A stretch of 64,000 nucleotides of DNA, from assembly GCA_963921215.1 (NCBI GenBank), contig OY992508.1, forward strand, positions 35,723,820 through 35,787,819, given 5' to 3'. A model generated the notes under the pieces. That model searched no databases. It saw only the letters and a list, made by a program, of their open reading frames with translations, and was not told the DNA's origin. Of this stretch, positions 1-11,250 are shown piece by piece. The DNA comes from Scoparia ambigualis (taxonomy: Eukaryota; Arthropoda; Insecta; Lepidoptera; Crambidae). A program made the translations under genes and the position numbers. The number at the start of each line of letters is the position of its first letter. Positions within the stretch are counted from its first letter, which is position 1.

Positions 1-69
1 TTTTTAATAAGTTAAATTTATTTATTTTATTTATTTATAGAAACCAACTGCTTATCACAATGTTACTTA

Positions 70-176
70 GGGTGGATTTGACCAAACTGGAATAAGACTT
101 ACTCCGAGATTAGTCTATACAAATTCGGCGTTTAATCTAGGTATAAGACCTTATTCTAGTTTGGTCGAATCCACCC
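70..176. mobile_element. 107-bp MITE, Harbinger-like
   Basis: About 28 bp at each end are inverted copies of each other, starting GGGTGGATTTGACC on the left and reading GGGTGGATTCGACC from the right. The element is flanked by TTA at 67-69 and 177-179, a 3-bp target duplication of the kind made by PIF/Harbinger transposases. The middle has no coding capacity. The superfamily is inferred from duplication length and the GGG start only. Confidence 0.7.
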
Positions 177-179
177 TTA

Positions 180-1160
180 TTCTGCTAACAATAATAATTA
201 TCCTGAGTAAAGCCAATAACAGGTTTCTGCATTTACTAATATAAGTATATTAATATATTACCTTTTAGATTTGTGTATCGGAAATAAATTTTTTTGCTCA
301 AAGTTACAAGTAATTTAAAATAACTTAAATTAAATTCAATCAGCTACAAAACTACAAAATCAACCCAGCCATGAGTGTAACAGAGTCATTTTAACGCTGC
401 TATATTAATGAAAAATAAAAAATAAAACCTACTAATAAATATTATACAACTACGCATACATACATATTGTTAAATAAACATATAAACACGCCATTTAATT
501 ACCTTCTTGTTTGTAATATAGAGGTCATTTTATTTATCGATTAGTCAACGCACTTGATTGCTTCATTTATGTTTTTTTTAAAGTGAATTTGGACAGGAAG
601 AAAACATCTTCCTTACTAAAAAGAGTATTATAGGCGAGGGCAATGCGCGTTAGGACAGCATTACTGGAGTACTTGGTGGAATGGCTTGAAACGTGTAACA
701 GAGAAGTGTGACGAGTGCAACGTGAAGGTACACGGTATGATGCTACTTTAGACACCAATTGTGAACAGTCTACGCGATTTCGAATGATGTCGAACAATAA
801 AGACATATCCATGACTTTATGTCTCTCCCCAACGGTAAGTAAATTATGTCGGCGAATACCGTCAAATCAAATATATCAAATAATCAAATTACTAAATAAA
901 CAGTATTTGAAATACGGTATTTTCATTTACTTCCCTAATTGTCACTTGCTTGTTTAAATGTTATATATTGTTTATGCTGATTTGTTTAATCTACATCAAA
1001 ATTAATGATTTGTCGAATTTCATAACGGAACATCCCTACCGCAGAGCGACACCTACCGTGGGGTAGGTAAAACTTATTCTAAGTATGTATACTTCATAAT
1101 ATTCTTAGGCTGTGGATTAGTCCGGTCGTGGGACATTAAATTCCATAAAGAAGTTTTGAT
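180..1160. other. AT-rich intergenic stretch, no gene seen
   Basis: The open frames at 567-957 on both strands are short, lack recognisable domains and overlap each other. I see no splice-consistent gene here. The sequence is generally AT-rich and of unknown origin. Confidence 0.5.
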
Positions 1161-2025
1161 AATTCTAAAACTTTTCGTTTTTGCTGAGTGTATAGATTTT
1201 ATGGATTGTGAGCTACTTTTAAAAAGTTAGAAGTTTTATGACTGTGCTTTATGTATGGTTTAGGTATTTCATAATATTTCGTGTAACTTAATGTATATAA
1301 TATTAAAGTTGGAAATGTTGAGTGTTTCTTAATAAGAACTATCTTATCTTTGTGTTGTTAAAAGTTTAGAAACATAATATAATTGTGGAACTATGAAAAT
1401 CACAAAATCGCTCTTTTTGTCTTAGAATAAAATTTTAAAATTTATGAAATAATATTTAAGACTTTCAGTGGTTAGTGGTATACATGTTGAACAAAGTTTA
1501 GAAAGTTAAGTGGTGTGCTTCTTTGATAATTTCATTTTTGTTTCGTAACACACGCAATAATAAATTAAAATTGACAGAATCGCTCATACATGGCCTTTGT
1601 AATGCTATTTTATACCACACAAAAAATTAGAAACATACATGCAGTGCATTTTGTTTAAAGCATGAATAACAGTTTGTTTATGTGGGACGCGGGCGGCTGC
1701 GGGCACGGCGCGGCGGGCAGGCGCGGGGCGAACGCGGAGCATACCTACTACACTCTATATGACAGATATTCCACTCGTCACGTCAGAAGCGTGTGTATGT
1801 GACGGGCGAACATAATACAAGAAGACGTAATGCAGAAAAGTAAACTAAGTACCTTAACCTACTTACTTTACATCTTAGCTGACATCAATACAAACAAAAC
1901 ATTATTAAATGGCAAGTTTTGAGTAGTTAAGTACAGATCGCGCAATTCTTCTTTCAGATAAGATTATTCTACAATCATCCGAATCGGATGAATGGGATGA
2001 ATACGTACGTAACGTAAACGGTTGA
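1161..2025 (-). repeat. Left arm of a large inverted repeat
   Basis: This segment is the reverse complement of sequence inside 8111-9598. Matching landmarks are AATTCTAAAACTTTTCG at 1161 against its complement ending at 9598, the CACCACTTA/TAAGTGGTG block, and a GC-rich block at 1685-1735 matching 8515-8575 and 9000-9060. The arm has one copy of a ~480-bp unit that is repeated more than twice in the right arm. The arms are diverged by substitutions and small indels but remain easily alignable. Confidence 0.8.
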
Positions 2026-2699
2026 GTATGTAACGTATATTCTTAATTAAAAATAAAAACTGCAAATGATTAAATACTTAACTGTTTATTTTGCATTTTG
2101 GTTAATCAATCTATCATCCTGACATGTTCACAAATCACAATAATAGGAAAGTAATTTTTAAGATGTACAATAGACTATAGAATCGCATATCTAGCTAGGG
2201 CCACATCATACGATTAAAGTTTTTTCCATAACCCTTACGAGTTTTTTTGACGATTAATCAATTACTATTATAAAACAAAGTCCCCCCGCGTCTGTATGTC
2301 TACGTAAGTACGTAGGTACCTATTTACTTAATTATGTATTATAATATCAATTCTACTAGTCACCTACAATTATTAAGTACCTACCTATACTATTACAATT
2401 TACAAGTACCTAACTAGGTTGGTTGTTACTAGGGCTTGCTCCTGGGAATTCCCAGTACCGATTTTTCCTGGTATTTCCCGGGAAATTGACTTTTTACGCA
2501 GTACCGGTACTGAGAATTTGTTTCCCGGGAAATTCGGTACTTTCGGTACTTTTTGTACGCCACCCGTACTATTTACTGGGGAAAAAATTGTAACTTATGT
2601 ACCCGTACCCTACACCGTACGGTTTCATCGTCATCGCACTCCAATGATTTGATAATTCCATTTAAATAATTTCTTTTTTGTTTGCTAATTTAGCTTTAT

Positions 2700-3484
2700 G
2701 CCGGCACTTCACATGGCGTATCGTGTTCGTGTGGCGATATCGTTGTGTTTGCCCAAATAATCTGACACATCACTTGGCGTCAAACAAGCCATCCACACAT
2801 GGCCTATACGGGCAAACAACGCAAATATTCACAATATTTTCTTGTTCATAAACAAATTGAATGCAACAGTGATGGACGTGTCAGTGGCAGCAGCTTATTA
2901 CATTTACCTGAATGCGGCTTGCCAACACCTGTTTTTTTATTGTGTAGGGTTCTCCTAAGTTATTTTGAATATCGATCCATGCAACGTTGTCAGTTTTTGT
3001 TTTTATGAGAGCCATTTTTGGGGTCCCAAACACTAGGATTTGGTATAATTCCAAAAAACGCAATACGGTTTCGTTTGTCCAATCCATTTTACTATGTTTA
3101 CGTATAAAAAACTGAACACGTCTGAACAGGACAGCCGCACGCGCGCTTCTTAACAGAACCAAGTATGGACGGCCGACGCAAATATTTGCCGTATTTGATT
3201 CCTTTGATGTGTGATCAAAAACCGACAAGTGGACGGAAACGCATATTCGCTATTTGCGTTGTTTGCCATATTCGTGCAAATAAAGCAAATATATTCAAAT
3301 AGGCCGTCTATACATTGCCGTGTTCGGACAAATAATGCAAATACGCGAACACGATACCCCATGTGAAGTGCCGGCATTATTCGTGCAAATAAAGCAAATA
3401 TATTCAAATAGGCCGTCTCACATTGCCGTGTTCGGACAAATAATGCAAATACGCGAACACGATACGCCATGTGAAGTGCGGGCC
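2700..3484. mobile_element. MITE with duplicated right end
   Basis: The left end at 2700-2731 (GCCGGCACTTCACATGGCG...) is matched by an inverted copy at 3344-3375 and by a second inverted copy ending at 3484. The two right ends belong to a ~109-bp direct duplication (starting near 3269 and 3379) that includes AAATAAAGCAAATATATTC and GGCCGTCT. The interior (2881-3228 ORF) shows no domain. It may be one element with a tandemly duplicated terminus or the debris of two. Confidence 0.65.
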
Positions 3485-3489
3485 TTACC

Positions 3490-5316
3490 TTCCAAATGAC
3501 CTCGAAACTGAACGTCACTCAAAACATCGACGACAAGGATTCCAATAGTCGGATTGGTATCAAGGAGAGCTCCCTCAAAAGTTCAGAGGTACGACTAAGG
3601 GATGTTTTTTCGCGGTAAATGCGCAAACTTGTATTTTGGAGGGGTTACAGTAGACTAAGTTATGTCGGCCCCAATTCAAGACATGACTGAACATGTTCTT
3701 GGTGTCAGTCACAAGTTTATTCCGGCTCTCAATGACGCTTTCCCGAGAAATATTAAACAGAGTATGGGCTAACACACACCCCTGTGGGACTCCAGCATTT
3801 AAGGGGGTTCATGTCAGAGCACGAACCATCGACTACGACTCTGATGCTACGCCCAGAAAGAAAGCTGGCCACCCACGAACACAATTACTCATGAAGCCAA
3901 GCCAGTATGATGGAAGTTTAGAGAGAAGAACCCTATGCTATACTCTGTCAAAGGCGTCCGCTACGTCCAAGTTAACTGCCAGTGCCTCCCCTTTACTCTC
4001 GACAGTCTCCGCTCATCGGTGACTAAAAGATACACTAAAAGATCACCAGCCGAACGACCGAGACGAAAACCATACTAGCGATCGCTTATTAGTTAGTTTT
4101 ATTTTAGGTACCTTAAGATCTGGCGGTTTGTAATAGACTTCATTACTTTGGAGAGCAAAGAAGTGATGGCTATTGGCCTGTAGCTGGACGGATCTGAGCG
4201 ATCGATTTTTTTTGAGAATCAGGTGGAAAAGGGCTGTCTTCCAAGAGCTCGGGACAACGTCAGTAGTGTAAGAGAGCCGGAAAACGCGCGTTAGAACCAG
4301 CGCCAACTTATAGGAGGAACTGCACCAGGCCCACTCGACTTATGGGTATCAAGGGAAAAAGAGCCTTACGAACTGACCTTTGTAGGAACCGGACGTTTGG
4401 CATTGAACAAGCGCAATGCGGTATGGTTGGTGGAGAGTTTTTTCCATCGTTCAAGGTCGAGTTTGATGCGAAAAGAGTGCCCAAGAGATCGGTTTTCTCC
4501 TTTTCAGTATGGTTCAGACAGTCATCGGTCTTGTGCAATGGTGGTAGAGACAGCTGACAAAAATTCCCTAAGATAGCTTTGGCGAGAGACCGGAACGCAC
4601 GCGTACCCGAAGGAAGATGCACGAGCCTCTCGCCAATTCCACTTATGAATGATGACTTCGCCTTGGCAATGTCCTTCTTAAAGGACCTGGCGGCAATATT
4701 GTAACTCTTTCTGAGCACGCTGGAGTTTGGATCCTTATTGTTCCTGTTGCTTTTGGCGAGACGCCATTTTGTAGCAGCGACCAAACCATGGTTGGGACCT
4801 GCCGCCAATGGAAACCACAGAGTTTGGATTGAAAAGTTCCATTCCCTGCAGTGTCACATCAACGACAAATTCGGCGGCGACATCAAGATCATCCAGCGAG
4901 AAGCAAACTCGTAGTAGGACGCAAAGAAACTCCCATCGCATCCCAGTCCGCTGAACTATAATACCAGACTGGACGTTTTTGAAATTTCTGTGAAAGGCAC
5001 AGTGCTACGAATCAGACAGTGGTCTGATGAGCCTAGTGGTGCATTAATAGAAACTTGATAGCCGTCTGGGTGAGAGGTCAGCAGAAGGTCCAATAAGAAA
5101 GGTGCATGGCCCTCCACATCTGGAACCCACGTAGGTTCTGTTACCAATTGGGACAGACTGTAGGCCAAAGCGAAGTCATGAACGGCTCTACCCGCGTGGC
5201 CAGTTGTAAGTGAACCAAGCCATTCGACGTGGTGGACATTGAAGTCTCCCAATACCACAATCTCGGCCGAGGGGATCCGTTGGAGAAAGGTCTGTCGCCG
5301 TTTGAACTGTCTCGGT
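3490..5316 (-). mobile_element. Broken Jockey-clade-like LINE fragment
   Basis: On the minus strand there are successive pieces of a non-LTR retrotransposon polyprotein. Around 5258-4960 is an endonuclease segment (LGDFNVHHVEWLGS, and later SSDHCLI). From 4890 to 4310 is the linker before the reverse transcriptase (AKSSFISGIGERL, TRAFRSLAKAI). At 4306-4043 is a start-of-RT segment (VVPSSWKTALFHLILKK). At 3775-3575 is an RT segment (GVCAHTLFNISRES-type reading). Frames change several times and stops intervene, so it is dead. The 5' and 3' ends are missing. It sits inside the hAT-like element, so it inserted later. Confidence 0.8.
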
Positions 5317-5423
5317 TTGGACGAATTTATATTATTTATTCACCTTAAAACACCCATGATAAAAATCCATTGTATATAGACTCTTTTAAATTTAAAACAT
5401 TTAACTCGGATGACTTCTAACCA

Positions 5424-5769
5424 ATGGGCGATTTTCCGAGATCAAAAAAAAAAAAAGAAATTGGTTCGTAAATGACTTCATAGATGGCGCTTAACATAGA
5501 TGAGTATGGCGCTTAGTAAAAGGCGGGTCCATGAAGAACAGGTGTATGGCTACGTAATATTTATTCCATTCCAAAATATAAATAGGTCCTGGAGATCCTG
5601 AATAAAAATTTGTAAGTACTATGTTTTTATTTTTTTGTTAGACAAGCAAAAGTGTAGAATTTATTACAGCTCTTAGGTAGGAACGGGTCGGCTTTCATAA
5701 AACGCCATCTATCGAGTATTTTTGAACTAATTTTTAATTTTTAATTTGGGCTGTCAGAAAATCGCCCAT
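5424..5769. mobile_element. 346-bp MITE, ATGGGCGATTTTC family (copy 1)
   Basis: The ends are ATGGGCGATTTTC and its complement. Internal landmarks (GATGGCGCTTA, AAGGCGGGTCC, AACGCCATCTATCGAGT) are shared with an inverted copy at 37479-37820 and a fragment at 10764-10852. It is non-coding. Both full copies are preceded by AACCA, hinting at insertion preference. Confidence 0.8.
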
Positions 5770-6017
5770 TCCATTCGACAAAGTGATGCCACAGCTAGTA
5801 TAGCAATTAGCAAAACAATTTTTTATTATAAACATTTTGTGTAATATTTTGTTTTGCTCATTGATCCACATATCAAAAGTTATCCACACATCGGGGTTAA
5901 AAAAAATTCAGTACCGAAAAGTACCGAAATTTCCCGGTTTTCCCGGTACCATAGTTAGCGCAGTACCGGGAATTCTGTTTTCTCCACAGTACCGGGACTG
6001 CAAGCTCTAGTAGTTAC

Positions 6018-6829
6018 TTACTTAATGGAGTAACTGCTAATACTACCTACCTACGAGAATTTAATATAAAATCATAAGAAGTATAGGTAGGTAGTAGGTA
6101 CCGTATCCGTCTGTACCTACTTCTTACCTATCATTCGTACGACCTACCTTTCACTTTCCTACTTAATTGTCCTTGCACAGGTTTACATTACATAACATAC
6201 TATGTAACATATACATACGTCTTCTTTGGCACAAGTCTAAATTCCATTTCGGTAACCCTAGTGTTTATACGTTCCGCTCAAGGTCACCAGCGCTCGAGCT
6301 CTCACGTACACGGAGTGTCACCGGTGGTGCTCAAAGTAAACATGTTTAGGTAGTTCAGTAATATATATTATATTACCGTGTAGGTAGTCTGATGTGGCGT
6401 TGACTGTACTGACATACCTAGCCTAGGATTATATGAAATGGTAATTTGTTCACATTTAAGTACACATTATAAACACCATAACTTGTAATAAATTAAGTAA
6501 GTATTCAGATTTATTATTATTTAAAAGAAGACAACCTAAAAGTCATTAGAAGAGATAAAGAGTACGCGATAGAAAGAGAGGCAACTTCTAGGTTAATTTA
6601 ACTGTACACAAGGGAGCGGTGTGCGACCTGATTTGCATTTTATTGTGTCTTAGCATGAGTCGCTATTTATTTAAATGACTTTGCGGAGTGAATCTTCTGT
6701 ACTTGTACTATTATGTAAGTATTCTATGGTATTATGCACAGATAAGGGGCAGGGGCAAATAAGATAATATCGTCGGCTTACTGCAAGAAATCATTAAAGA
6801 GCAGTAAGTAAGTAAGTAAGTAGTAAGTA
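6018..6829. other. No gene seen; short simple repeats
   Basis: The stretch contains GTAGGTA/TACCTAC strings and an AAGTAAGTAAGTAAGTAAGT run near 6807-6825. A 60-aa ORF at 6167-6349 has no features. I see nothing coding. Confidence 0.5.
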
Positions 6830-6837
6830 GCCGCAAT

Positions 6838-7936
6838 CGATTCGGACGGTAATGTTCCTTTCGCAAAATGTCCCCCGTGCTGAAGGCAGCCCGTTATCAA
6901 AATGGCCCGTTATAAAAACGGCCTGTTCTCAAAACGGCCCGTCATCAAAACGGCCCGTTCTCAGAACGGCCCGTTCTCAAAACAGTTTTGCTACCGAACT
7001 AAACCTATTATATTATCTGCTCCGACGGTACCTGTGTATGAATGCATATTTGAAAGTCTATCCTCAGGGAAATTTAGGTGGCTGTTTCTTTCACTACCAC
7101 TTAGCAATATGGAGAAAGGCAAAAGAACTCAATACTTCTTACAGAGCCAGTGGTCAAAAAATTGTCCGACAATGTGCCATTCTGGCACTGTTACCACCAC
7201 AATTTATTTCTCAAGGATGGGAAATTATACTCAGAGATGCTCCGAAAACATTTGAAGTCACGAAATTTCTTGCGTACTACCAAAAGACTTGGTTTCCAAA
7301 TCTATCTCAAGCTCACATAACAACAAACGTTGTAGAGGGCTGGAATCATCGTTTAAATACTCGTATCGAAAGACGCCCAACGCTTTTTTCTTTTATACAT
7401 AAAATCAAAAAAGAAGCAAAGCGTCAAGTAGTCAACCTAAATATTAACAAATTTTGTTAGGTTTTTTGAAAAAAATAAAAGGAAGCGTAATCAAATATTT
7501 AACAACAAATATACAAAAGCTCTTAACAAATTGGAAACCGGAAAAATATCTGTAAAACAATTTATAACAAAAGTTACATTCACACGTCTTACATCAGGAT
7601 ACTGATGGCTCAATCTTATGAAACGGAAGCATCACCTAGTTAAAGAATTAATGTGTTTTGTCTAGAAGTATCTGTATTTTAAGTTCTTTTTTTTATAATA
7701 TGTCAGAATTTCATTAATAAAACAATTTGCTCATATTACGTGGTTTAGATTAAAGAGAAACTAGGACAGTGATTATTATACGACGGGACTTTTCGCGAAC
7801 GGGACATTTCGCAAACGGGACATTTTTCGAACGGGACATTTCGCGAACGGGACATTTCGCGAACGGGACATTTTGCGAAAAGGTCATGTTTTTAGAAGCG
7901 GGACATTTTGCGAAAGGGACATTACCGTCCGAATCG
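6838..7936 (+). mobile_element. MULE-like element with tandem-repeat TIRs
   Basis: The two ends are inverted copies: CGATTCGGACGGTAATG at 6838 and its complement ending at 7936, continuing into CTTTCGCAAAATGTCCC. Both termini are built of ~16-17-bp tandem units: TCAAAACGGCCCGTTC-like on the left (6895-6990) and GGGACATTTCGCGAAC-like on the right (7783-7920). Flanks GCCGCAAT (6830-6837) and GCAGCAAT (7937-7944) look like an 8-bp target duplication with one change. It contains a MULE-type transposase remnant. Confidence 0.75.
7060..7460 (+). pseudogene. MULE transposase, C-terminal remnant
   Basis: The frame encodes a C-terminal MULE transposase segment: GCFFHYHLAIWRK, then FEVTKFLAYYQKTWFP, then NNVVEGWNHRLN-like (TTNVVEGWNHRLN) and RRPTLFSFIHKIKKE. 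In MULE proteins the GC.FH helix follows the last catalytic residue and the VEGWN motif lies further on. The catalytic DDE core is missing. The open frame formally begins at 6852 inside the terminal tandem repeats, so its N-terminus is repeat-encoded. I read it as a decayed autonomous copy, now without a working transposase. Confidence 0.75.
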
Positions 7937-8110
7937 GCAGCAATAGCTACACAAATTACAATGTGTCCTAACAGAAATAAAGCTTGTGACGGGTTGAAAC
8001 AAATAATACTGCTTTTGGCGGTCTGACCAGTTAGAACAAAATTTTGGTATGAGGAGTTGATGCCCAAATCCACCCGCCCACGTCCTGCAGCATGCCTAAT
8101 CGCGTATTTA

Positions 8111-9190
8111 GTGAAATATTTTATTCGTGATTTAAACAAAGTGCACTGTATGTATGTTTCTATTTTTTGTGTGGTATAAAATAGCATTACAAAGGCCATT
8201 GTATGGGCGATTCTGTCAATTTTAATGTATTATTGCGTATTTACGTTTTCACCCCATTCATCCAATTCGGATGATTGTAGAATAATCTTATCTGAAAGAA
8301 GAATTGCGCGATCTGTACTTAACTACTCAAAACTTGCCATTTAATAATGTTTTGTTTGTATTGATGTCAGCTAAGATGTCAAGTAAGTAGGTTAAGGTAC
8401 ATATTTTACTTTTCTGCATTACGTCTTCTTGTATTATGTTCGCCCATCACGCACACACTCGTCTGACGTGACGAGTGAAATATCTGTCATATAAAGTGTA
8501 AGTAGGTATGCTCCGCGTTCGCCCCGCGCGCGCCTGCCCGCCGCGCCGCGCCCGCAGCCGCCCGCGTCCCGCATAAACAAACGTATGTTAGCGAAATATT
8601 TTATTCGTGATTTAAACAAAATGCACTGCATGTATGTTTCTATTTTTTGTGTGGTATAAAATAGCATTACAAAGGCCATTGTATGAGCGATTCTGTCAAT
8701 TTTAATGTATTATTATTATTATTGCGTATTTACGTTTTCACCCCATTCATCCAATTCGGATGATTGTAGAATAATCTTATCTGAAAGAAGAATTGCGCGA
8801 TCTGTACTTAACTACTCAAAACTTGCCATTTAATAATGTTTTGTTTGTATTGATGTCAGCTAAGATGTCAAGTAAGTAGGTTAAGGTACATATTTTACTT
8901 TTCTGCATTACGTCTTCTTGTATTATGTTCGCCCATCACGCACACACTCGTCTGATGTGACGAGTGGAATATCTGTCATATAAAGTGTAAGTAGGTATGC
9001 TCCGCGTTCGCCCCGCGCGCGCCTGCCCGCCGCGCCGCGCCCGCAGCCGCCCGCGTCCCGCATAAACAAACGTATGTTAGCGAAATATTTTATTCGTGAT
9101 TTAAACAAAATGCACTGCATGAATGTTTCTAATTTTTTGTGTGGTATAAAATAGCATTACAAAGGTATGAGCGATTCTGTCAATTTTAAT
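8111..9190 (+). repeat. ~480-bp tandem repeat, 2.2 copies
   Basis: The string CGAAATATTTTATTCGTGA recurs at about 8112, 8592 and 9081, giving periods of 480 and 489 bp; the second unit carries an extra ATT-rich run of 9 bp. Each full unit holds a GC-rich segment (CGCGCGCGCCTGCCCGCCGCG core) and a segment reading ATTCGGATGATTG. A single inverted copy lies at about 1560-2025. The near-identical ORFs at 8434-8679 and 8923-9120 are repeat shadows, not genes. Confidence 0.85.
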
Positions 9191-9598
9191 TTATTATTGC
9201 GTGTGTTATGAAAGAAAAATGAAAATATCAAAGAAGCACACCACTTATCTTTCTAAACTTTGTTCAACATGTATACCACTAACCACTGAAAGTCTTAAAT
9301 ATTATTTCATAAATTTTAAAATTTTATTCAAAGACAAAAAGAGTGATTTTTGAGTTGAGAGAGTAAGATTAGAAACATATATTATGTTTCTAATCTTTTT
9401 ACAACACAAAGATAAGACAGTTCTTATTATGAAACACTCAACATTTCAAACTTTAATTATATATACATTACGTTCCACGAAATATTATGAAATACCTAAA
9501 CCATACCTAAAGCACAGTCATAAAACTTCTAACTTTTTAAAAGTAGCTCACAATCCACATAATCTATACACTCAGCAAAAACGAAAAGTTTTAGAATT
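9191..9598 (+). repeat. Outer part of the right inverted arm
   Basis: This is the inverted partner of 1161-1550, covering the CAAAGAAGCACACCACTTA, GTATACCACTAACCACTGAAAG and CACTCAGCAAAAACGAAAAG blocks. Homology stops abruptly at 9598/1161, which marks the likely outer boundary of the composite. The 92-aa ORF here is uninformative. Confidence 0.75.
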
Positions 9599-9637
9599 AG
9601 GTATCGAAAGTAATTTTTTTCCGGCTACGCGACTAGA

Positions 9638-10159
9638 TAGAGTGCCACAAGCGGCATTCTAGTACGATCGGTTACGAAGTTACGATGCCGTAATTACGGC
9701 ATCCTAGTACAAAGTGTAGGCAGTGAATAGAGTGCCACAAGCGGCAACATAGTACGATCGGTTACGATGCCGTAATTTGACGGCATCCTAGTACGAAGCG
9801 TATCTAATCTAAGGTATAGAGTGCCACAAGCGGCATTGTATCTCAATCGGTTCGGGAACCGTAACATATTTTTTATTTGTCATAATGTTCAGACGACATA
9901 ATATTCAAAAGATATTTTTGTATGGAGTTACATTTCTGTTTTAAAAAAATAATAACCTCGAAATTTAAGACAATCGCTACGCTGCGCTTAGCGATTGTCT
10001 TAAATTTCTAACCTATCACGTGACCTACAGGTGTAGGGCAGCTAGTATTTCTGTTGTCTAACAAAAACATTACGGCAGCTTAGGCGGCGTCACTATTATA
10101 CCGCTAAACTTACGGTTCCTTAACCGATCGAGATACTGTGCCGCTTGTGGCACTCTATA
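9638..10159. mobile_element. MITE with extra copies of its left end
   Basis: The core element is 9815-10159. Its left ~50 bp (TATAGAGTGCCACAAGCGGC...CGGTTC..GAACCGTAA) are repeated in inverse orientation at 10110-10159. Two more copies of the TAGAGTGCCACAAGCGGC end lie at 9638 and 9728, spaced 90 and 89 bp. Each of those units holds a small palindrome around CCGTAATTACGG. The element is non-coding. Confidence 0.75.
9960..10008. repeat. Perfect 20-bp-stem hairpin
   Basis: Arms 9960-9979 and 9989-10008 are exact complements (GAAATTTAAGACAATCGCTA), separated by a 9-base loop. It lies in the centre of the MITE at 9815-10159. Confidence 0.9.
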
Positions 10160-11250
10160 CACTTCCATATTCTTAATATAAGGTTTTGCCTTCTAGCGTA
10201 GCATCTCTACTAAGTCTGTGCGTATGGCGTAACTTGAGCACCAGCGCAGTTACTATTTAAATCTCTTTGGAAAATATTGGACTTCTTGGCGGGAAAGTGA
10301 AGCGTCATGTCTTCAGTTTTGTTTTATTTTCCAAAATTTGTGTTTTTTTGAACATTAATGTGAAATATTTAAATATAATAGTGGATTATTAACCGTTAAG
10401 TGTTTGTGAACGTGCATGAGTGTTGGCAAATGAAATAAAACAGTGCAACATCACTTTTCAAATTCTCTCAAGTAGTCCGCGTGATCAGTAAAGGGGAACA
10501 TCATTTATCAATTATCATTCATCTTAATCACCACTCATTATCATCAAGGGAAAAAAACAAATAAAAAACTAATGACTAGGCAGTATGGCTCAGACCTTAG
10601 CCTGTTCCTTCATGGAACAAATGTTATATAAAAAAAAAATCTTTGGAAATTATTAATATTGTGCAACTGTCAAACTGTGAACGAAATTATGGAAAATAGA
10701 AATAGGTCTAAATGAAAATACATTTTTTTTTTTATTTCTTGGTTGAAAAACAAAAGTGCACCCTTTGTGTAAGGCTTTCATAAAACGCCATCTATCGAGT
10801 GTTTTTGAAATAATTTATATATTGTAATTTTGGCTGTCAGAAAATCGCCCATTCCTTCGGACCAAATATATTTGGTCCAAGCCCTTTCCCATTATAAATT
10901 TTTTTCAGGATTCTACTATTTGTTTTTTTAGACGGCAACACTAAACTGACGTGAGTCATGACTGTCATGAAGTTATGTGAGTGAGTGACGTCTAATTATT
11001 TTTGGTGATTTACGAATTTCTTATTTAAAGCTGTTTATTATGATTATATACTGAAGGTGTTACTTCCGTCTTTAACGAAACTGTGTTCCTATCATAATGA
11101 CAAACATTATTCCCAAATGTGGCTAGATAAACCAACATTTCTTCCTTTGTAGTTTACCCTGATGTGGCCCAATCATGTCTCAGTACATGAGTTCGCTTAC
11201 CTAATAAAGGACACTTTTTTAATGAATTGATTTGAAGTGGTGTTGTAAAA
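10160..11250. other. Derlin-2 upstream region
   Basis: The sequence holds a fragment (10764-10852) of the ATGGGCGATTTTC MITE family and otherwise unrecognised AT-rich DNA. Roughly 10920-11250 is the likely promoter and 5' UTR of Derlin-2; a transcription start cannot be fixed from sequence alone. Confidence 0.5.

Larger units (their letters stand above)
2430..6009. mobile_element. hAT-like element with nested insertions
   Basis: The ends read TAGGGCTTGC at 2430 and its complement GCAAGCTCTA ending at 6009 (one mismatch). Both are followed inward by runs of GTACCGGGAAA-type motifs (2450-2580 and 5905-6000 in inverse orientation). Flanking octamers are GTTGTTAC (2422-2429) and GTAGTTAC (6010-6017), an 8-bp target duplication with one change. 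TIR and duplication length fit the hAT superfamily. Its own transposase is not seen; the interior is now occupied by a MITE, a LINE fragment and another MITE. Confidence 0.65.

Noticed and set aside
8434..9120. Two near-identical arginine/glycine-rich minus ORFs
   Set aside because: They are copies of the 480-bp tandem repeat with no domain or splice context.
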